Part shown: positions 1 through 12,471 of the stretch, one piece after another
Numbering within the stretch: the first letter of the stretch is position 1
Layout: every line of letters starts with the position of its first letter
Assembly: GCA_022828445.1 (NCBI GenBank)
Contig: JAIZZJ010000004.1
Location: 1,550,001 to 1,614,000, forward strand
Length of the DNA: 64,000 bases
Origin: Graphiopsis chlorocephala
Lineage: Eukaryota; Ascomycota; Dothideomycetes; Cladosporiales; Cladosporiaceae
Direction of reading: 5' to 3'
Made by a program: the position numbers and the translations under genes
The notes under the pieces: model-generated
Databases searched by the model: none
What the model was told of the DNA's origin: nothing
What the model saw: only the letters and a program-made list of their open reading frames with translations

Positions 1-90
1 TAAGACTGCGCTTCCCCGCGCACCACATAGCGCGCCAGCATACAAACGAACACTACCCTTACCTGCACCACCACCAACACTGCCGCCGTC

Positions 91-3000
91 ATGGCCGCAA
101 AACTGAACGAGGATGAGCTCAATCTCGCCAGGTATCTGCGTACCCGCTTCGATCAAGTGCGCACTCACTAACGCGCACAGCACTCTCCTCCCCGAAGAGA
201 TCCCAGCAAAGCTTCGCTGCGGCCTATGTAACCTCGTGGCCGTGAACGCTGTGAAGCTGCCCTGCTGCGAGACCTCAATATGCGACAAGTGTGAGTCTTC
301 TCCGAGAATGAGGAGTCAAAGTAGCCCATTCTAACACCTCTGCAGGTCAAGCCGGGCTCCCAGAGCAATGTACCATCTGCGAACACCAGCCCCTGTCGCC
401 CGACGTCTGCACACCCATGAAGAGTCTCCGCATGACCATCAAGGCCCATCTGAAGACCGAGCTGAAGAGACGGACGGCACAAGCAAGCGCTGCCAGTGCC
501 ACCCCGGTCACTGCAGCTCCAACTCCTACACCCGCAGAAGCAGAGGCAGAGGCAGAGGGTGTTCCTCGAGAAACCCCGGCGCCGGCGTCTGCGCAGCAGG
601 AAGAGGTACCACAAACTGCGAGTGAAGCTACCGTTGAGGCTGCCAACGATGAAGGTGCAGTCGTAACAAGCACAGAGCAGCACGATACTGATCAAGGCGA
701 CATGCTGCACACAAATGTACGTTTCTCCCGGGATCAGTGTACTGATTCGCGAGCGCTGGCTGACTGTTCTATCAGGGCGACATGCAACCAATCGAGGAAC
801 ACCAGACCGAAGAAGGAGTCGATGATGAAGACACGGCCGATAAGAGCGACGTGGAGATCATCACCGAACGACCGGAAACCGAGATGGTGCAGCCTCAAGA
901 CGAGCAACACGGCGCCGGAGACAACGCTCAGCAACAGCAAGAGCAAGAACAAGACGGGACACAAATGAATGGCCAACAACAAGGATTTGGCTTCAACCAA
1001 AACCAGCAGGGCTTTGGCAACATGGACTTTGGTGCCATGAATGGTTTCAACCCCATGATGGCCATGCAAAATGGCATGGGAATGCCAGGCTTCGGCATGG
1101 GCATGCCTAACATGATGGGTAAGCATCAACACTCACAGAAACAAGAGATTCAAGCAGAACACAAAACTAACACGTCCTCCCAGGCATGCCCGGCATGGCC
1201 ATGGACCCATCCATGATGATGGGCAACCCGAACTTTGGCGGAATGGGAGGCATGAACGACATGAACATGATGGCTTCAATGATGGGCGCGGGCGGATTTG
1301 GAGGTATGAACCAAGGCTTTGGCGGCATGAACAACGGTGCAGGAGGATATAACCGAGTCGGCAATCACTACAACCAGCAACAGCCCTTCCATCCCAATGC
1401 TCGTGGCTTTAATCGTCCGTATGGCCGTGGCTTCCGTGGTCGTGGTGGGTATGGCTATGGTGGCCGTGGCGGTCGTGGCGGCGCCTTCAACCAATTCGGA
1501 CCTGGTGCTGGGTTCAATCAGGGCTTCCAGAATGGCATGCATAATGGCATGCACCAACAGCAGATGCACAATGGCTTCCAGCAGGGACAGCAAGAAGACA
1601 TGCAGCAGCAGCAGCAGGCTTCTGGAGAGGCTGAGCCGGGTGCCGGACGGGCGTCGCCGAGCTACGAGGCGGTCAAACCGGAAAATGGAGAGGCTGCTGA
1701 AGGCCGTGATGCGGGAGCAGATGGTCACGATGCTACTACTACTAATGAAACAGGTGGCGATGGTACTAACGCAGGCGAAGGCGACGCAACCGCCAACGGA
1801 CATGGCGAGCAAGACCACAACGGCGATGCTATTGCTAGCGATATGTCAAGTGAGTCCTCCAGGCTTGTGCTGCGCTCGGCACAAGGGCTTACCCGTACGC
1901 GTATGGATACTAATACGTCTAAAGACGGACATGCAGACGCGAATCATATGAATCACGGAAGCTTCAATGGTCCTGCTGACTACTACGGCAACCACAATCA
2001 GCAGTTTGGCTATCCTGATTATGACAACTCTGGCGGCTTCCATGGCCATAGCAATTTCAACGGCCACATGAATGGAGGTGGCGACATGACTGCTGCTGCT
2101 CCACCTGTCAACGCTCCTACTGGACCTAAGGCAATGCGTGAAGGCCTGCCCAACAGTGGATGGTATTCTCGTCCTCAAGTAAGTCAAGTCGCAAGCACTC
2201 CAGCCGTTCAGGCTTCCGTCGAGCCACATGCAGAACAATCGCAAGGCTCTGTCAGAGGCCGTAGCGCTGCAAGAGAAACAGAAGAGGACGGACGCGAGAA
2301 AGAACCGTCGAGGTCTAGATCTCGCCACAGGAGCAGGAGACAGCGCCACAGAGAGCCAGAGGAAGACTACGAGTCTGACGGAACCTACGAGCGCCGCAAG
2401 GAGAAGGAGCGCAGAAAGCGCAAAGAGCGCGAGAGACGCGATGACGACCGCGGTACCACTTCGCGCGCGAGAACGAGATCTGCTTCGCCCACTGACGACT
2501 CTAATCGCCGCCGCCGCCACCGCGAAGACGACTCCTCCAAACGCTCCTCACGCCGCGACCGAGACCGCAGCCGCGACAAACGACGAAGCGGCCGCGATCG
2601 CTCCCCAGAACCTACCAACCGCGATACCTCTCGCAACAGCAAACCCAGCCGCAGCCGCCGCGATGAAGACGACTACGCCTCTCGCGACAAGGACAAGGAC
2701 CGCAGCTCGCGCCGCAGCCGCTACGACGACCCGCCTCCTCGCTCCTCCAAGCACGGCCGCCGCAACGGCAGCCGTGACCGCGATCGCGACCGCATCGACC
2801 AACCCGCCGACGACGTCGGCTTCAAGATCAAAGGCAAATCCCACTCCAGCCGCCGTGGCATGCCGCCGCCTTCACGTGCCTCCGAAGCCCCTGCGTCTAC
2901 TGCTGCTTCCAGCGATCCGTACGCCGCGGAGCGCGAGCGCCATAAGCAGGAGCGCGCTGCGCGCGAGCAGCAGCGTCGCCAGTCTGGTGCCGGAAGCGGA

Positions 3001-3144
3001 GGTGGCAAGCGTGGAAGAGATGATGATGACGATGGTGGAGAGTCGAGGAAGAAGCGCGATGGCAGGTCGAGGAAGATTAGTGCACGCTATGAGGGCGAGA
3101 TTGGCGATGGGGAGAGGGAGAGGGAGAAGGCGAGGTGGCGCTAG
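91..3144 (+). CDS. RBBP6-type RING finger protein with Gly/Met/Gln-rich middle and RS-rich tail
   Basis: Five exons fit the frame: 91-131, 181-290, 346-716, 776-1118, 1184-3144, all GT-AG, giving 941 residues. Residues about 24-75 form a RING-like Cys pattern (LRCGLC, LPCCETSICDKC, CTICEHQPLSPD) followed by a basic helix. The spacing and the SPD-x-C-x-x-x-K-x-LR ending resemble the RING of RBBP6/Mpe1, E3-like proteins of pre-mRNA 3'-end processing, but the DWNN ubiquitin-like domain and zinc knuckle of that family are not visible. The middle is rich in Gly, Met, Asn and Gln with an RGG-like patch (FRGRGGYGYGGRGGRGG). The C-terminal third is Arg/Ser/Asp/Glu rich (RSRSRHRSRR), typical of nuclear RNA-processing proteins. 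Inference: nuclear RNA-linked ubiquitin ligase. A 75-base in-frame candidate intron (1850-1924) makes an alternative 916-residue form possible. Confidence 0.8.
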
Positions 3145-5643
3145 CGGCGAGGAAGGAAATGAAGAGCTTGCAGGACGGATGTTGTTGCGAGACTTCCGAC
3201 TTTTGGCTTGCTACGCCCTCTTCTCTTCTCTTCTGGGTCTGATTCTGGACGGAGGCGAAGGAACAGGCACGATGACCCTTCATCTCTGTACCACTAATTC
3301 GGAGGTGTTGTACGATTATTCTTCTTCTGGTACCACTAGGCAGGCAGGCAGGCAGGCAGCATGCGTGTCTAAAGCCTCCCCGGTTCCGGTTACAAAAACA
3401 AAAACAAAATACCCCTGCGATACCGCTTGATCATGGTTCGACATAGCATAGTTATAGCGTAGCATAGCGCAGGCCCCCCAAAAAGAACCACAAAATCATA
3501 ACTCTCGTGGCGATCATCATCGTCAAATCCATCTTTTTTGCCAGAAAGTGTTCTTGCCTACAAAGTCTCTATGGATGGCGTTCTTTCACTCCATCGAAAT
3601 CGCACGTGCAAGCGATGCTTTACTGCGAGCGAGAGAGCAGTCGGCTGGGAAACTGTGGCTTCTGCGTACATGTGTGTGACTTTTCGGAAAGCGTGTGATC
3701 GAGTACATACATGTTACATGTAAGTTACACCTGCATGTGCACATGCACATGCATGAATGTGGTCCATCTCGATGTCCTTGTGGTTGCTAGGGTTAGTGTC
3801 ATGGAACATACATTGTTCTATATGGTCCTTTCCCGAGCTGTTTGGTTGTTTTGTATGAAGTGTGGAGGTACTCGAGAGTTATGCGAGTATGTAGGGCTTG
3901 AACTTACTGTTGTGCGGCTCGGTTTTTCTTGAGTTGTCGTCGATATTTGTTCTTCGTAGTGTTTCGACGATAAACGCTTGGAACAAGTCGCAACGGGGTG
4001 TATGGTCAGACAGAGATCAAGCATAATGAACGCGAAGCGACGGAGACATCGTTGTAGAGCGGCTTGCAAGAGAATCTGAAGCGTTAGATAGTCATCAGGG
4101 GCGTTCGACCGAAAAGAAAGTGTAAAATTTTGCAATGGAAGTATTGTTTGGTATGGATATTCTGCCTAGGCTGGCCAGTGTCTGATGTGCACTTTGCCAA
4201 TGCACTCCAACGCACACACTCGTCCATGTCAGCAGAAATCGAGCCGAGTGACTCATGTTCATGCCGAATCAGCCTAGGCTGTGCAAAGGTAGTTGTGTAT
4301 CTACATGCCTCTACTCCCGATGCTTCTACAAGCAACAATTGAACAGGAGGATATTGTTAGTTAGGACTGTGTTTGAGCGTCTTTGTTTGGATCGACTATT
4401 TTGGTACCGAGGCCACCAGACAAACTCATCTCTCCTCCTCCATGCGGGTGTGATCAATCACTTAGCTTGCTGTTTCGCAAGCATGTCCACATGGTTAGGA
4501 TAATCGCGCTGCGTCCCGGGTCAGAACTTTCGTCGAGCCAACCATCGACGTCAATGTTGGTTGGTAAGCGACCGTGACAGCGGATATGCAAACCTGAAGA
4601 GAGCATCGTACATCCTCGTGAATGTACCGATCGATGTGCTCTCGCTAGATGAATGCGTTCTAGATTCCGAAGATCAGACGAGTCTGCTGACGATCATCTC
4701 ATGCTACTAGCCGTCCCGCCCCGGAAGCGAGAATGGATGGCTGCAGATTGTGGCTGGCGGTACCAGAGGCATCATTTGCCGTACGTGTTGTTGGATTTCT
4801 CATACAATTTCGATATTGGGATGCCCGTCTGACAATTCACCAATGTAAACATTTCTCATGGGATTGGTCGCATGGTCGATGATCCAGACCGAGGCTGGTC
4901 TCGACGAAGAGAGTCTCAGTCGACGTGGTTGTCGTGTGCCTTGTCGCCATGTCCCCTACCTCGATCCGCAATCTCGGTGGTCATGTGCGTCCTCGCACCA
5001 CATCCAGGAACAAATCGCGTGTCCCCCGTGCTTGTTGGGTATCTGACAGCTCACACGATGCGTTCCAACTCTAATGCACTCGTACTCATGAGCTCTTTAC
5101 TCACGAAGTGCTCCCTCCACGCAAAACGCCCATCACTGATCGTGCAACATCTCAACATCCATCCAACAGCCACAAGCGAATATAAACGCAAGCAGCCGCG
5201 CGCAGCAAAGCTCGAAATCCGAATTCGACCAATCTTCGAAATCGGACAGCGCCACCGTTTCGAAGATCCTCGTCTTGCGCGCCCCGACGACCCGTCATCT
5301 GGGAGCACCCGTCCCGCGGCCTGGGACAAGGATATGTCGGTACCCGGTCGCCGCCGCGCTCGGGACCGCGGGTTGTTGAGATGAGATGTCGAAATGCGGG
5401 CATCGATCGAAGGAATTGTATTGATGTCATGTTGATGCGGAAATTGATGGATCGAAAAGAAAGGGAGCCAGTCTGAAGGTTTTTCCTGCGGCCGGCACAG
5501 GAATTGCATTTTACTGAAGCTGATTAATCTAGGCTGTCGTTTGTTGCAGCCGTGAAGCGTATAGAACTTTCGGTGGTTGGGTATCTTATATAATCATTGC
5601 GGTCGTTGGTTTGGTGGTGTCGTCCAGCACTGAAGTGGTTTGC
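3145..5643. other. Gene-poor intergenic region, 3.1-5.6 kb
   Basis: No reading frame here has recognisable domains or gene-like composition. The first few hundred bases are probably the 3' UTR of the RING gene. There is a (GGCA)n tract near 3339-3358 and an alternating purine-pyrimidine palindromic stretch at about 3732-3755 (repeats of ATGTGCACATG). Nothing else was recognised. Confidence 0.5.
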
Positions 5644-6041
5644 TCATTTCGAGCCGGCTGGTGTTGATGGGCGCTCCTTCTTCTTTGGTGAATCCTCAGG
5701 TGTGGGTGGTTTGCAGATGGAGCTGGGTTTCCTCTTTACCGTGAAGCGCGGTGATGTCGACTCTCTGCAGTCGCCTGTGAATGTGTCAATTTCTGTCGAC
5801 GATGAGGCATTGCAGGTAGCTGTGAAGGAGCCATACCACACTTTTCATTCAGTCGGTACTCGATCGCGACGACGTTCGGAGGACATCGCTTGTGCGATTC
5901 CTGGTACTTGATGCCTGCAATGAAGATTGGTCAGCATCAAGCTTCAACAATGCAACTGTAGCCTTTGCTCCACTCACACCATGCCCTCACAGTGAACCGC
6001 AAGTGTCCACACGCGTACTCAACCTGAGTGTAATCACACAT
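5644..6041 (-). CDS. Small Cys-rich MCDYTQVE-family protein, 90 aa, three exons
   Basis: I assembled this gene by splicing. Exons on the minus strand are 6041-5978, 5914-5837 and 5774-5644, with GT-AG introns of 63 and 62 bases (273 coding bases, 90 residues). The start MCDYTQVEYACGHLRFTVRAW, followed by IKYQESHKRCPPNVVAIEYR and a KCGDC motif, matches from memory a family of short Cys/His-containing proteins found in several paralogs in Dothideomycetes; their function is unknown to me. Five Cys and one His before residue 54 (CGH, AWC, RCPP, KCGDC) suggest a small metal-binding or disulfide fold. The tail is basic and Pro/Ser/Lys-rich. There is no signal peptide. An in-frame ATG one codon upstream (6044) is an alternative start. 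It stands alone between two gene-poor stretches. Confidence 0.8.
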
Positions 6042-9000
6042 CATCGGCCCTCTTCCTCTTTTCTCGTCGTCGTCGTCGTCGAACAGCAAGATAATCCCGA
6101 AAAAACAGAACGGCTTCGACAGTTGGGATCGATCGCCAACGTGGATCAGGATCAAGTGTGCAGGTATACCTAAGGTAAGGAAGGCTAGGGCGAGTCCCGA
6201 AACAAGCGTCCAAGATTTCGGAAATCGAAGCTTTCTAACCCGAATGGAAGGTTGTGCAGGCCCAGGGGAGATTGTTATGCCGGTAGCCGCAACGGGCGTG
6301 CAGGCGTGTGAGGCGGCTAGTCGGTGGTGCTCGGCAGTTTGAGGTGTATTGTGTTGGATTACCACGGGCCGAGACGCGCGCGGGTGTCGTTTGTTCGATG
6401 GTCTTGAAGTTGGTGGGCTCTGGATCTTGTTTTTCAGTCTGTGATTTGCTTGCGTCTTTTCTGGTTTGATTTAATATCGACAATCAACCATCATCCGGAT
6501 CTGTTCAAGCCGCGGACTTGCGGCCGCCGTTTCTAGGAATCCTGCTCGGTTGGCACCGGTATCTGTTTCTGTGCAACTGCCGGCCGTTGTGCATTGTTAG
6601 CAGCAGGAATGATGAGTCCAGGCCCGACCTCTTCTGGTACTGGAGAGACTGGAGCACTGCTGATCGATATCCTCACGAAGCTGGTTCGACGGAGGTGCTT
6701 ACGAGCGGCGAGGTAGATGACAGGGTGATGACGGGAGGGTTGCACTCGGTAGGGTCTGCTAGCTGCCATTCGCTGGTCGACAGTGCTGCTTGGGTCCCAG
6801 CCCGTGTCATACCTATGAAAGTGCAGAACCGGGACAGAGGTCTGAGAACACAACAGCGAGCAGCCGGGGGTAAGATGGGGATTGAGCAAGCTTGGTACAG
6901 TGCTAGAGCTTGGTGGTGGCTTTGGCGAAGAGGAGTACGCTTACGCTATTCCGAGTTTGCTCCTCCCCCAAAGCCGGACTATTATTGCACGCCATGTCGT
7001 GTCGGACATGCGATGGGCTGAGACCAGAAAGTCTCAAACCCGACAGGTCGGCGCGTACACCACATAACGGTCGACGGCTTGAGAGGACAGCGATTGCTGG
7101 CAAGCCTCCTATCACAGGCGAGCAGGCCCGGGCAGATGGCGCGCGCCCCAAGTGTGAGTGCAGAACAGAGCCAGCCACACACACAAAGGCACGCCCGAGG
7201 ACCTGTCATCATCCAGCTGTCCAGCACCCTGGCATCGGGGCCGGCAAGTCGATGTTGCCGCAGTGTCAGCCTAAGGTCAGTGCCAGCCTAGGGAGATCCT
7301 CCTTGTGCGTGTACGCGAGTGGCGTTAGCAGACAAGTGTGTTTGCTGTAGCGTGTCTGGCGAGTGACCTGTGCCGTGGTCACGACTGTCCACGGGGTGCG
7401 GGCCTATTACATATCTACCGTAACGGCAATAATCGAGCGGTAGCAAAAGAGACATACAGCTTCCATACCCATGTCCACACGCTGCTGCTGCCGACCCTCC
7501 GAACCATGTCCGCCGAGAGGGCAGCCGTTGCAGCGCGGCGCCGCTTCGCCGTAACACAATCGCGCCTCGCCCACGCGCGCCAGCCATGTGTCTTGCAGAT
7601 AGATGGGCTGGGCTGGATGGGAAAGTTGATGCATCCGAATCACAAACGTTAGCCCGCGCTCCTGGGCCTCGGGGAGCAAACGGCACTTGCGCGTCGCATG
7701 TGGAGACGAAACGAAGGACCAAGCACCAAGCACCTCCACGCTCCACTGCACTACTTTGGGGAAAAGAGACGTGCACGTGAAGCCAGAGATGAAAGGCCGA
7801 CGAACGCCGCGCCCAAGCTCGTCAGGTACATTCGCTGCTACTCCTGCTGTAAGATGATAGGGCACAGCACCGCCTCGTCTGTGCTGTGCGACGATCTGCG
7901 AGCAACGTATCTGAAGGAGCAGTGGAGCGGTCAAGTGCGTAGCTCGTGATCCTTGGCTCGACACACAAACGCCAAACGACTCCCGACACTGGACGAGCAA
8001 AAGGAGTGGGATTGGCGAGTCTGCGCGTCGTTGCTTGCGGTATCGGACTTCTACACTCAGTCCAGCTCTGAATCCTGGTTCAGTCCCTCCGCCTGTGGCA
8101 CGTCAAGCCTCACACCGCTGCAGAAAGCGATTTGAGATACATGATGCGATGCCCATCGAGGTATCACAGCAACCAGGTTTCGTTTCGTGACACACCAGGT
8201 ATCGCCGTGTTCAGGATGTAACTTAATCTGCGGCTGCCAGACTGCCAGCGCCCGCGGGCCATGCAACTACGCAACCTAATCCCCACACCCTCTCCCTTCC
8301 CCCCGCCATCCCCCAATTCAAATTGACTCGCTCGAGGATCCTCTCGAATGCCAGAACTACTGTATCCGAGCCCAGCCACTTGCGTGGTTCGGACCGAAAA
8401 GGCGTATCGCGGGGTCAGTATCAATCGAAGCGTCAAAGTCAAAAGTTACTGCACGGAGGTATCTCCAGTAAGCTGGTGAAGTAGTCCTTGACGGCAGGAG
8501 CTGCGAACCCGTACCTGCGTCAATTGCACCGAAGATGGTCAGCGAGAGCGGCACGATGTCGGTGGCTGATCAAAGGGTTGTTGGTTGAGTGATCGTCGGG
8601 TTTGTCGAAGATCAAACCTGCTTGAACAGCCTTGTCGCGTGCTGCCATAGCTTATAAGCAAAACCTCGTCAAGTCCAAATAGTTTCTTAGGATGGTGTAT
8701 CTGCAACTTCGAAGAGATTGACCAGTATGATCGCAAACTTACTCGCGTGTTGATCAGACACGGCACGTGAGCGGGTCGATACCTGGTATCAAAACCTGCA
8801 TTTCCAGAGAGCCTAGGGTTCATGCAATATGCGGCGACCTCCCCGCAATCAAAGAGACGCTTCTCAATAATGCCAGAGTTCCCTGCATGTCAACCGATTG
8901 TTGAGTCGTCCTCATGCTGACGACCAACAACAGGCCATGTGAAGGTGTTCAAATCTCCAGTGATAGACAACAAAAACGTCTGGTCGCCTGTTTCGTAGAC

Positions 9001-9357
9001 CACAATTTCGATGTTGCATTTTGTTCTGAACTGGTAGTATGAATTCGTCTTCCCAAGAAAGACAGCTATCTACATGTATAATCTAAACTTGACGCAAGGG
9101 TCGTCGAATTCGAGGAGGATATCGCTCCAGACTGCGCCCACGTGCAGGCCCGCCGGTGCTGCTGATTGACTGATGAGAAATGTGGCAGTGTGTGGGAAAA
9201 GTTGGGACGTCAGGAAACACTTTATGCTGATTGCGACTTGCCAGCAGCGTTCTTCGGGCTCATTATGAAGAACGTCGGGCGGAAGGATATTAAACAACTT
9301 CAGATATCGTCGTAGTGGCTGGAATTGTCATCGATAGGTCTGCCCATAGTTGTTCCT
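6042..9357. other. Gene-poor intergenic region, 6.0-9.4 kb
   Basis: Several open frames of 100-200 codons occur on both strands near 7.3-8.0 kb, but they overlap antisense to each other and have no recognisable domain, so I treat them as chance frames in GC-rich DNA. No tRNA-like T-arm, transposon end or rRNA was seen. The proximal part probably holds the promoter of the small Cys-rich gene; the distal part is the 3' flank of the glycerol kinase gene. Confidence 0.45.
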
Positions 9358-11106
9358 CTATGACTCAGCGCGCTCTTGCTGCGGGTCCAGCCAGCCCTTG
9401 CACATCCTGACGGCACGTTCCCACTGGTTGAACATCTTGTCGCTCTCTTCCTTGGATACGGCGGGCTTGAAGATCTGGCGATCTTTTTGGTTGATGGCCT
9501 TAAGCTCGTTGAACTCTTTCCAAATGCCCACAGCAAACCCAGCAGCGATAGCGGCGCCGAGCGCGGTAGTCTCGGCCATTGAAGGGCGGTCGACTGGGAT
9601 ACCAATGATGTTGGCTTGTGTTTGCATGCAGAGGCCGGAATTGGACATGCCACCATCGACAGCGAGCTGGGAAAGAGCGTGACCGGAATCCTTCTCCATA
9701 GCGTTCAGAATGGCTCTGGTCTGGAAGCAAGTGGCTTCGAGAGTAGCACGGGCGATGTGACCACGCTGGGTGTGTTGTGTGATACCAAAGATAGTTCCCT
9801 TGGCATCGTCGATCCAGTAAGGAGCGAAGAGACCAGAGAAGGCAGTGACGAAAACACAGCCGCCGTTGTCTTCCACAGTCGCAGCGAGATCGGAGATTTT
9901 GTGAGAGTGTGTGATGAAACCCATGTTGTTCATGAGGAACTTCACACCGGAACCAGCGACAGCGACAGATCCCTCAAGCGCATAGGCAGGCTTGCGGTTG
10001 CCGCCGAAATCGTATGCGACTGTTGCGAGCAGACCGTGATGACTAATGACGGGCTTCTCGCCAACGTTGTACAACATGAAACATCCAGTACCGTATGTGT
10101 TCTTCGCAGAGCCGGGAGTGAAACCTTGCTGGCCAACAAGCGCAGCAGACTGGTCACCCAAACATCCAGCGATCTTGATGCCCTTACACAGACCCTTGGA
10201 GACGGTTCCGTATGCTTCTGCGTCTGACGATGGCACGATCTTGGGAAGGTAGAACTTGGTCTGGTCGAACCCGAAGAAGTTGAGAAGCCTGTCGTCGTAC
10301 TTCAGAGTGTGCAGGTTCATGAAGCCAGTACGCGAAGCATTGGTCGAGTCGGTGACGAAGAACTTGCCTTTTTGGGCGCCGTTCAAGTGGTAAAGCAACC
10401 AAGTGTCCACAGTACCGAAAGCGAGGCGACCGGCGTCGTATGCTTCCTTGACCTTGGGAACGTTCTCCATCAGCCAAACCAGCTTTACTGAGGACGAATA
10501 CGTCGAAAGCGGAAGACCGGTCAACTGTTGTAGATCGATGCCCATCTCCTGCTCTTTCTCCTTAAAATCTCTCACCATCGCCTTGGTCCTGGTATCGGGC
10601 CATGCGATGGCTGGGTGCAGAGGCTCTCCGGTCTCCGCATCCCAAACCAGGCATGTCTCTCTTTGGTTGGTCAAGCCAATTGCTCGGATGTCTGACACAC
10701 TGTGGCCCAAATCTATGAAAGTAGTCGTGGCTTTCTCTATGCACTGGTCCAAACTCTCCAGAAGTTCGTATGGCTCATGCTCGTGCCAACCAGATTGAGG
10801 GTAGTGCTGCTTGAATTCGTGCTGGTGGCTTGCAACCGGTTGTCCAACACCATCAAAGATGATGAAACGTGTGCTGGTGGTACCCTGATCGATTGCACCG
10901 ATGTAGAATGTGGACAAAACGTTCTCTTTTGAAGTAGAGAAGCGGTTCATGCCTGGTCTTTGAGGCTTCGGCTCGCCTTGAGGCTCATTGCCAGGTACAG
11001 AATCGGTATCTTTAGCAATGTCTCTCAAATCTTGAGGCACGCTGTCTCTGAGAGGCTCCTCGTTGCCCAAGGGCGCATTCTTGATGTCTGCTTCTCCGGC
11101 ACTCAT
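9358..11106 (-). CDS. Glycerol kinase (FGGY family), 582 aa
   Basis: Phosphorylates glycerol with ATP to sn-glycerol 3-phosphate, the first step of glycerol use (yeast Gut1, bacterial GlpK). The N-terminal phosphate-binding motif GAIDQGTTSTRFIIFD lies near residues 70-85. It is followed by GLTNQRET, the substrate-loop IAWPDTRT, GDQSAALVGQQG, the nucleotide-loop KNTYGTGCFML and the C-terminal FGGY signature GGMSNSGLCMQTQANIIG. The chosen start is MSAGEADIKN at 11106; it leaves a roughly 65-residue polar leader before the kinase fold, as in many fungal homologs. The frame is also open upstream to 11238, so an earlier start cannot be excluded. One exon, no disruption, so probably functional. The cytosolic location is assumed from the family. 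Confidence 0.95.
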   Translation of the reverse strand: MSAGEADIKNAPLGNEEPLRDSVPQDLRDIAKDTDSVPGNEPQGEPKPQRPGMNRFSTSKENVLSTFYIGAIDQGTTSTRFIIFDGVGQPVASHQHEFKQHYPQSGWHEHEPYELLESLDQCIEKATTTFIDLGHSVSDIRAIGLTNQRETCLVWDAETGEPLHPAIAWPDTRTKAMVRDFKEKEQEMGIDLQQLTGLPLSTYSSSVKLVWLMENVPKVKEAYDAGRLAFGTVDTWLLYHLNGAQKGKFFVTDSTNASRTGFMNLHTLKYDDRLLNFFGFDQTKFYLPKIVPSSDAEAYGTVSKGLCKGIKIAGCLGDQSAALVGQQGFTPGSAKNTYGTGCFMLYNVGEKPVISHHGLLATVAYDFGGNRKPAYALEGSVAVAGSGVKFLMNNMGFITHSHKISDLAATVEDNGGCVFVTAFSGLFAPYWIDDAKGTIFGITQHTQRGHIARATLEATCFQTRAILNAMEKDSGHALSQLAVDGGMSNSGLCMQTQANIIGIPVDRPSMAETTALGAAIAAGFAVGIWKEFNELKAINQKDRQIFKPAVSKEESDKMFNQWERAVRMCKGWLDPQQERAES

Positions 11107-12471
11107 TTTTGTATTATGTGTGTGTAAGGGAGATGGGCTATAACCCCGCTGGTGTCCCAATGGTCTCTGGCGGGGTGGTTGGGACGTGGTGCTTGCAGCA
11201 AAGATTTTGGAGTGTAGCGAGGCGTTTTCGGAACCCAATGGTAGCGTGGGATATGACGTGGAAGCGGGAAGAATTGAGGCTTGGGAGGAGAAAAGTGAGT
11301 GATCGTGTGGGAGTGGTTTGGAGAAGTGTAGTAGGAACTACGTGCAGGACGAACAAGAAACGGAAATGCTCAACCTCCTTCGCACACTCAGGGCGTGCGA
11401 ACGGCCGCGCCACGCAACATTATTGCCCAGTCAGCGGTCACGCGCAGGCGAGTAGTTTCTTCGGAGTGGCCCAGCAGTGATGCCAGAGTGAATGATTGTG
11501 GGTCCAACGGACCACATTTCTCCAGCGCTATGCCTCGGGACCAGGTGGAGCAGCGCGTTTGGGTTGCAAGCCCAGTGGAGGACCGCCGATTTTGAGTGCG
11601 AAGACCCACCATGCGGCGCTGATCAGTCCGGCCAAGGCGTCGCAAGCGTTGAGAACTGTGCCTGCAGCGCCCTGCTCGGCGGCCAATTCGCACATCATAT
11701 GCCGTCTCATATCAGTGCGGCTATGAGTAAGGCTGGTGAGTGCTTCCTGCGAGTCTCGCGAGTCTGCTAGGCAAACGGCGCGCGACTCTCCGGCATCACG
11801 ACTGCAACGACTTGCGCGGCCATTGTTCTGGGCGTCCTGGGTGTGGGGATACCTAGCAGATAAACGGCTTGGCGACATATTTTTCCCATCGCCTCTGAGT
11901 TCCGGAGGCCTGTGGTCGAGTCGGGATCCCTGTGGACGCCGGATGCCGGCTTCGCTGGTGGCCTTCATACCCACAAATGCAGTAACTCCTTGCTGTGATC
12001 GTCTCTGTCGCCATTGTGACAAGGCTGTGAGCAAGCGCACAGTCCTGCCGATGGGAAGTGGAAAAATTTGTCACGCTGAAGAATTTATGGCGGACTACGT
12101 ATTAGGCATGTATTGCAAACGCATGCATATCAGTGATTGGAAACAGCGAAGAATTGGGAGGTGAGGTCAACTTAGACATGGCACGCACCAACCAGAAGGA
12201 AAGAGCAGCTTGAGGTCCAGACCTAATAGCACAATCAATCATGATAGTTGCGCACCGCACCTTGCAACCCGCCAATGCCTTTCGAGACATGTTTCTGTAC
12301 AACATCCATTCCGCTATAAAGTGTACATAGAAAAATCCCACGTATCGTGGCAAGGGGACAACATACAACCCTAGAACATTCCTCGATCGCCTCTACTACT
12401 ACAAGGTGCAGAGGTCGATTCCGCCGAAGGATCACACATGGTATACAAGATCAGCACGCCTGTGCACCCGC
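11107..12471. other. Intergenic region between glycerol kinase and the DUF3429 gene
   Basis: The first few hundred bases upstream of 11106 should carry the glycerol kinase promoter, and the distal end holds the 3' UTR of the next minus-strand gene. Open frames near 11.5-12.2 kb exist on both strands but show no recognisable domain. No RNA gene or repeat was seen. Confidence 0.4.

Noticed and set aside
168..791. 207-codon minus-strand frame over the first gene
   Set aside because: Antisense to the spliced RING gene; Cys/Arg-rich composition with no domain.
5051..5509. 152-codon minus-strand frame
   Set aside because: No recognised motif and it overlaps an open plus-strand frame of similar length; no support for either.
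7288..8000. Overlapping 100-200 codon frames on both strands
   Set aside because: They overlap antisense, lack domains, splice logic or signal peptides; expected by chance in GC-rich DNA.
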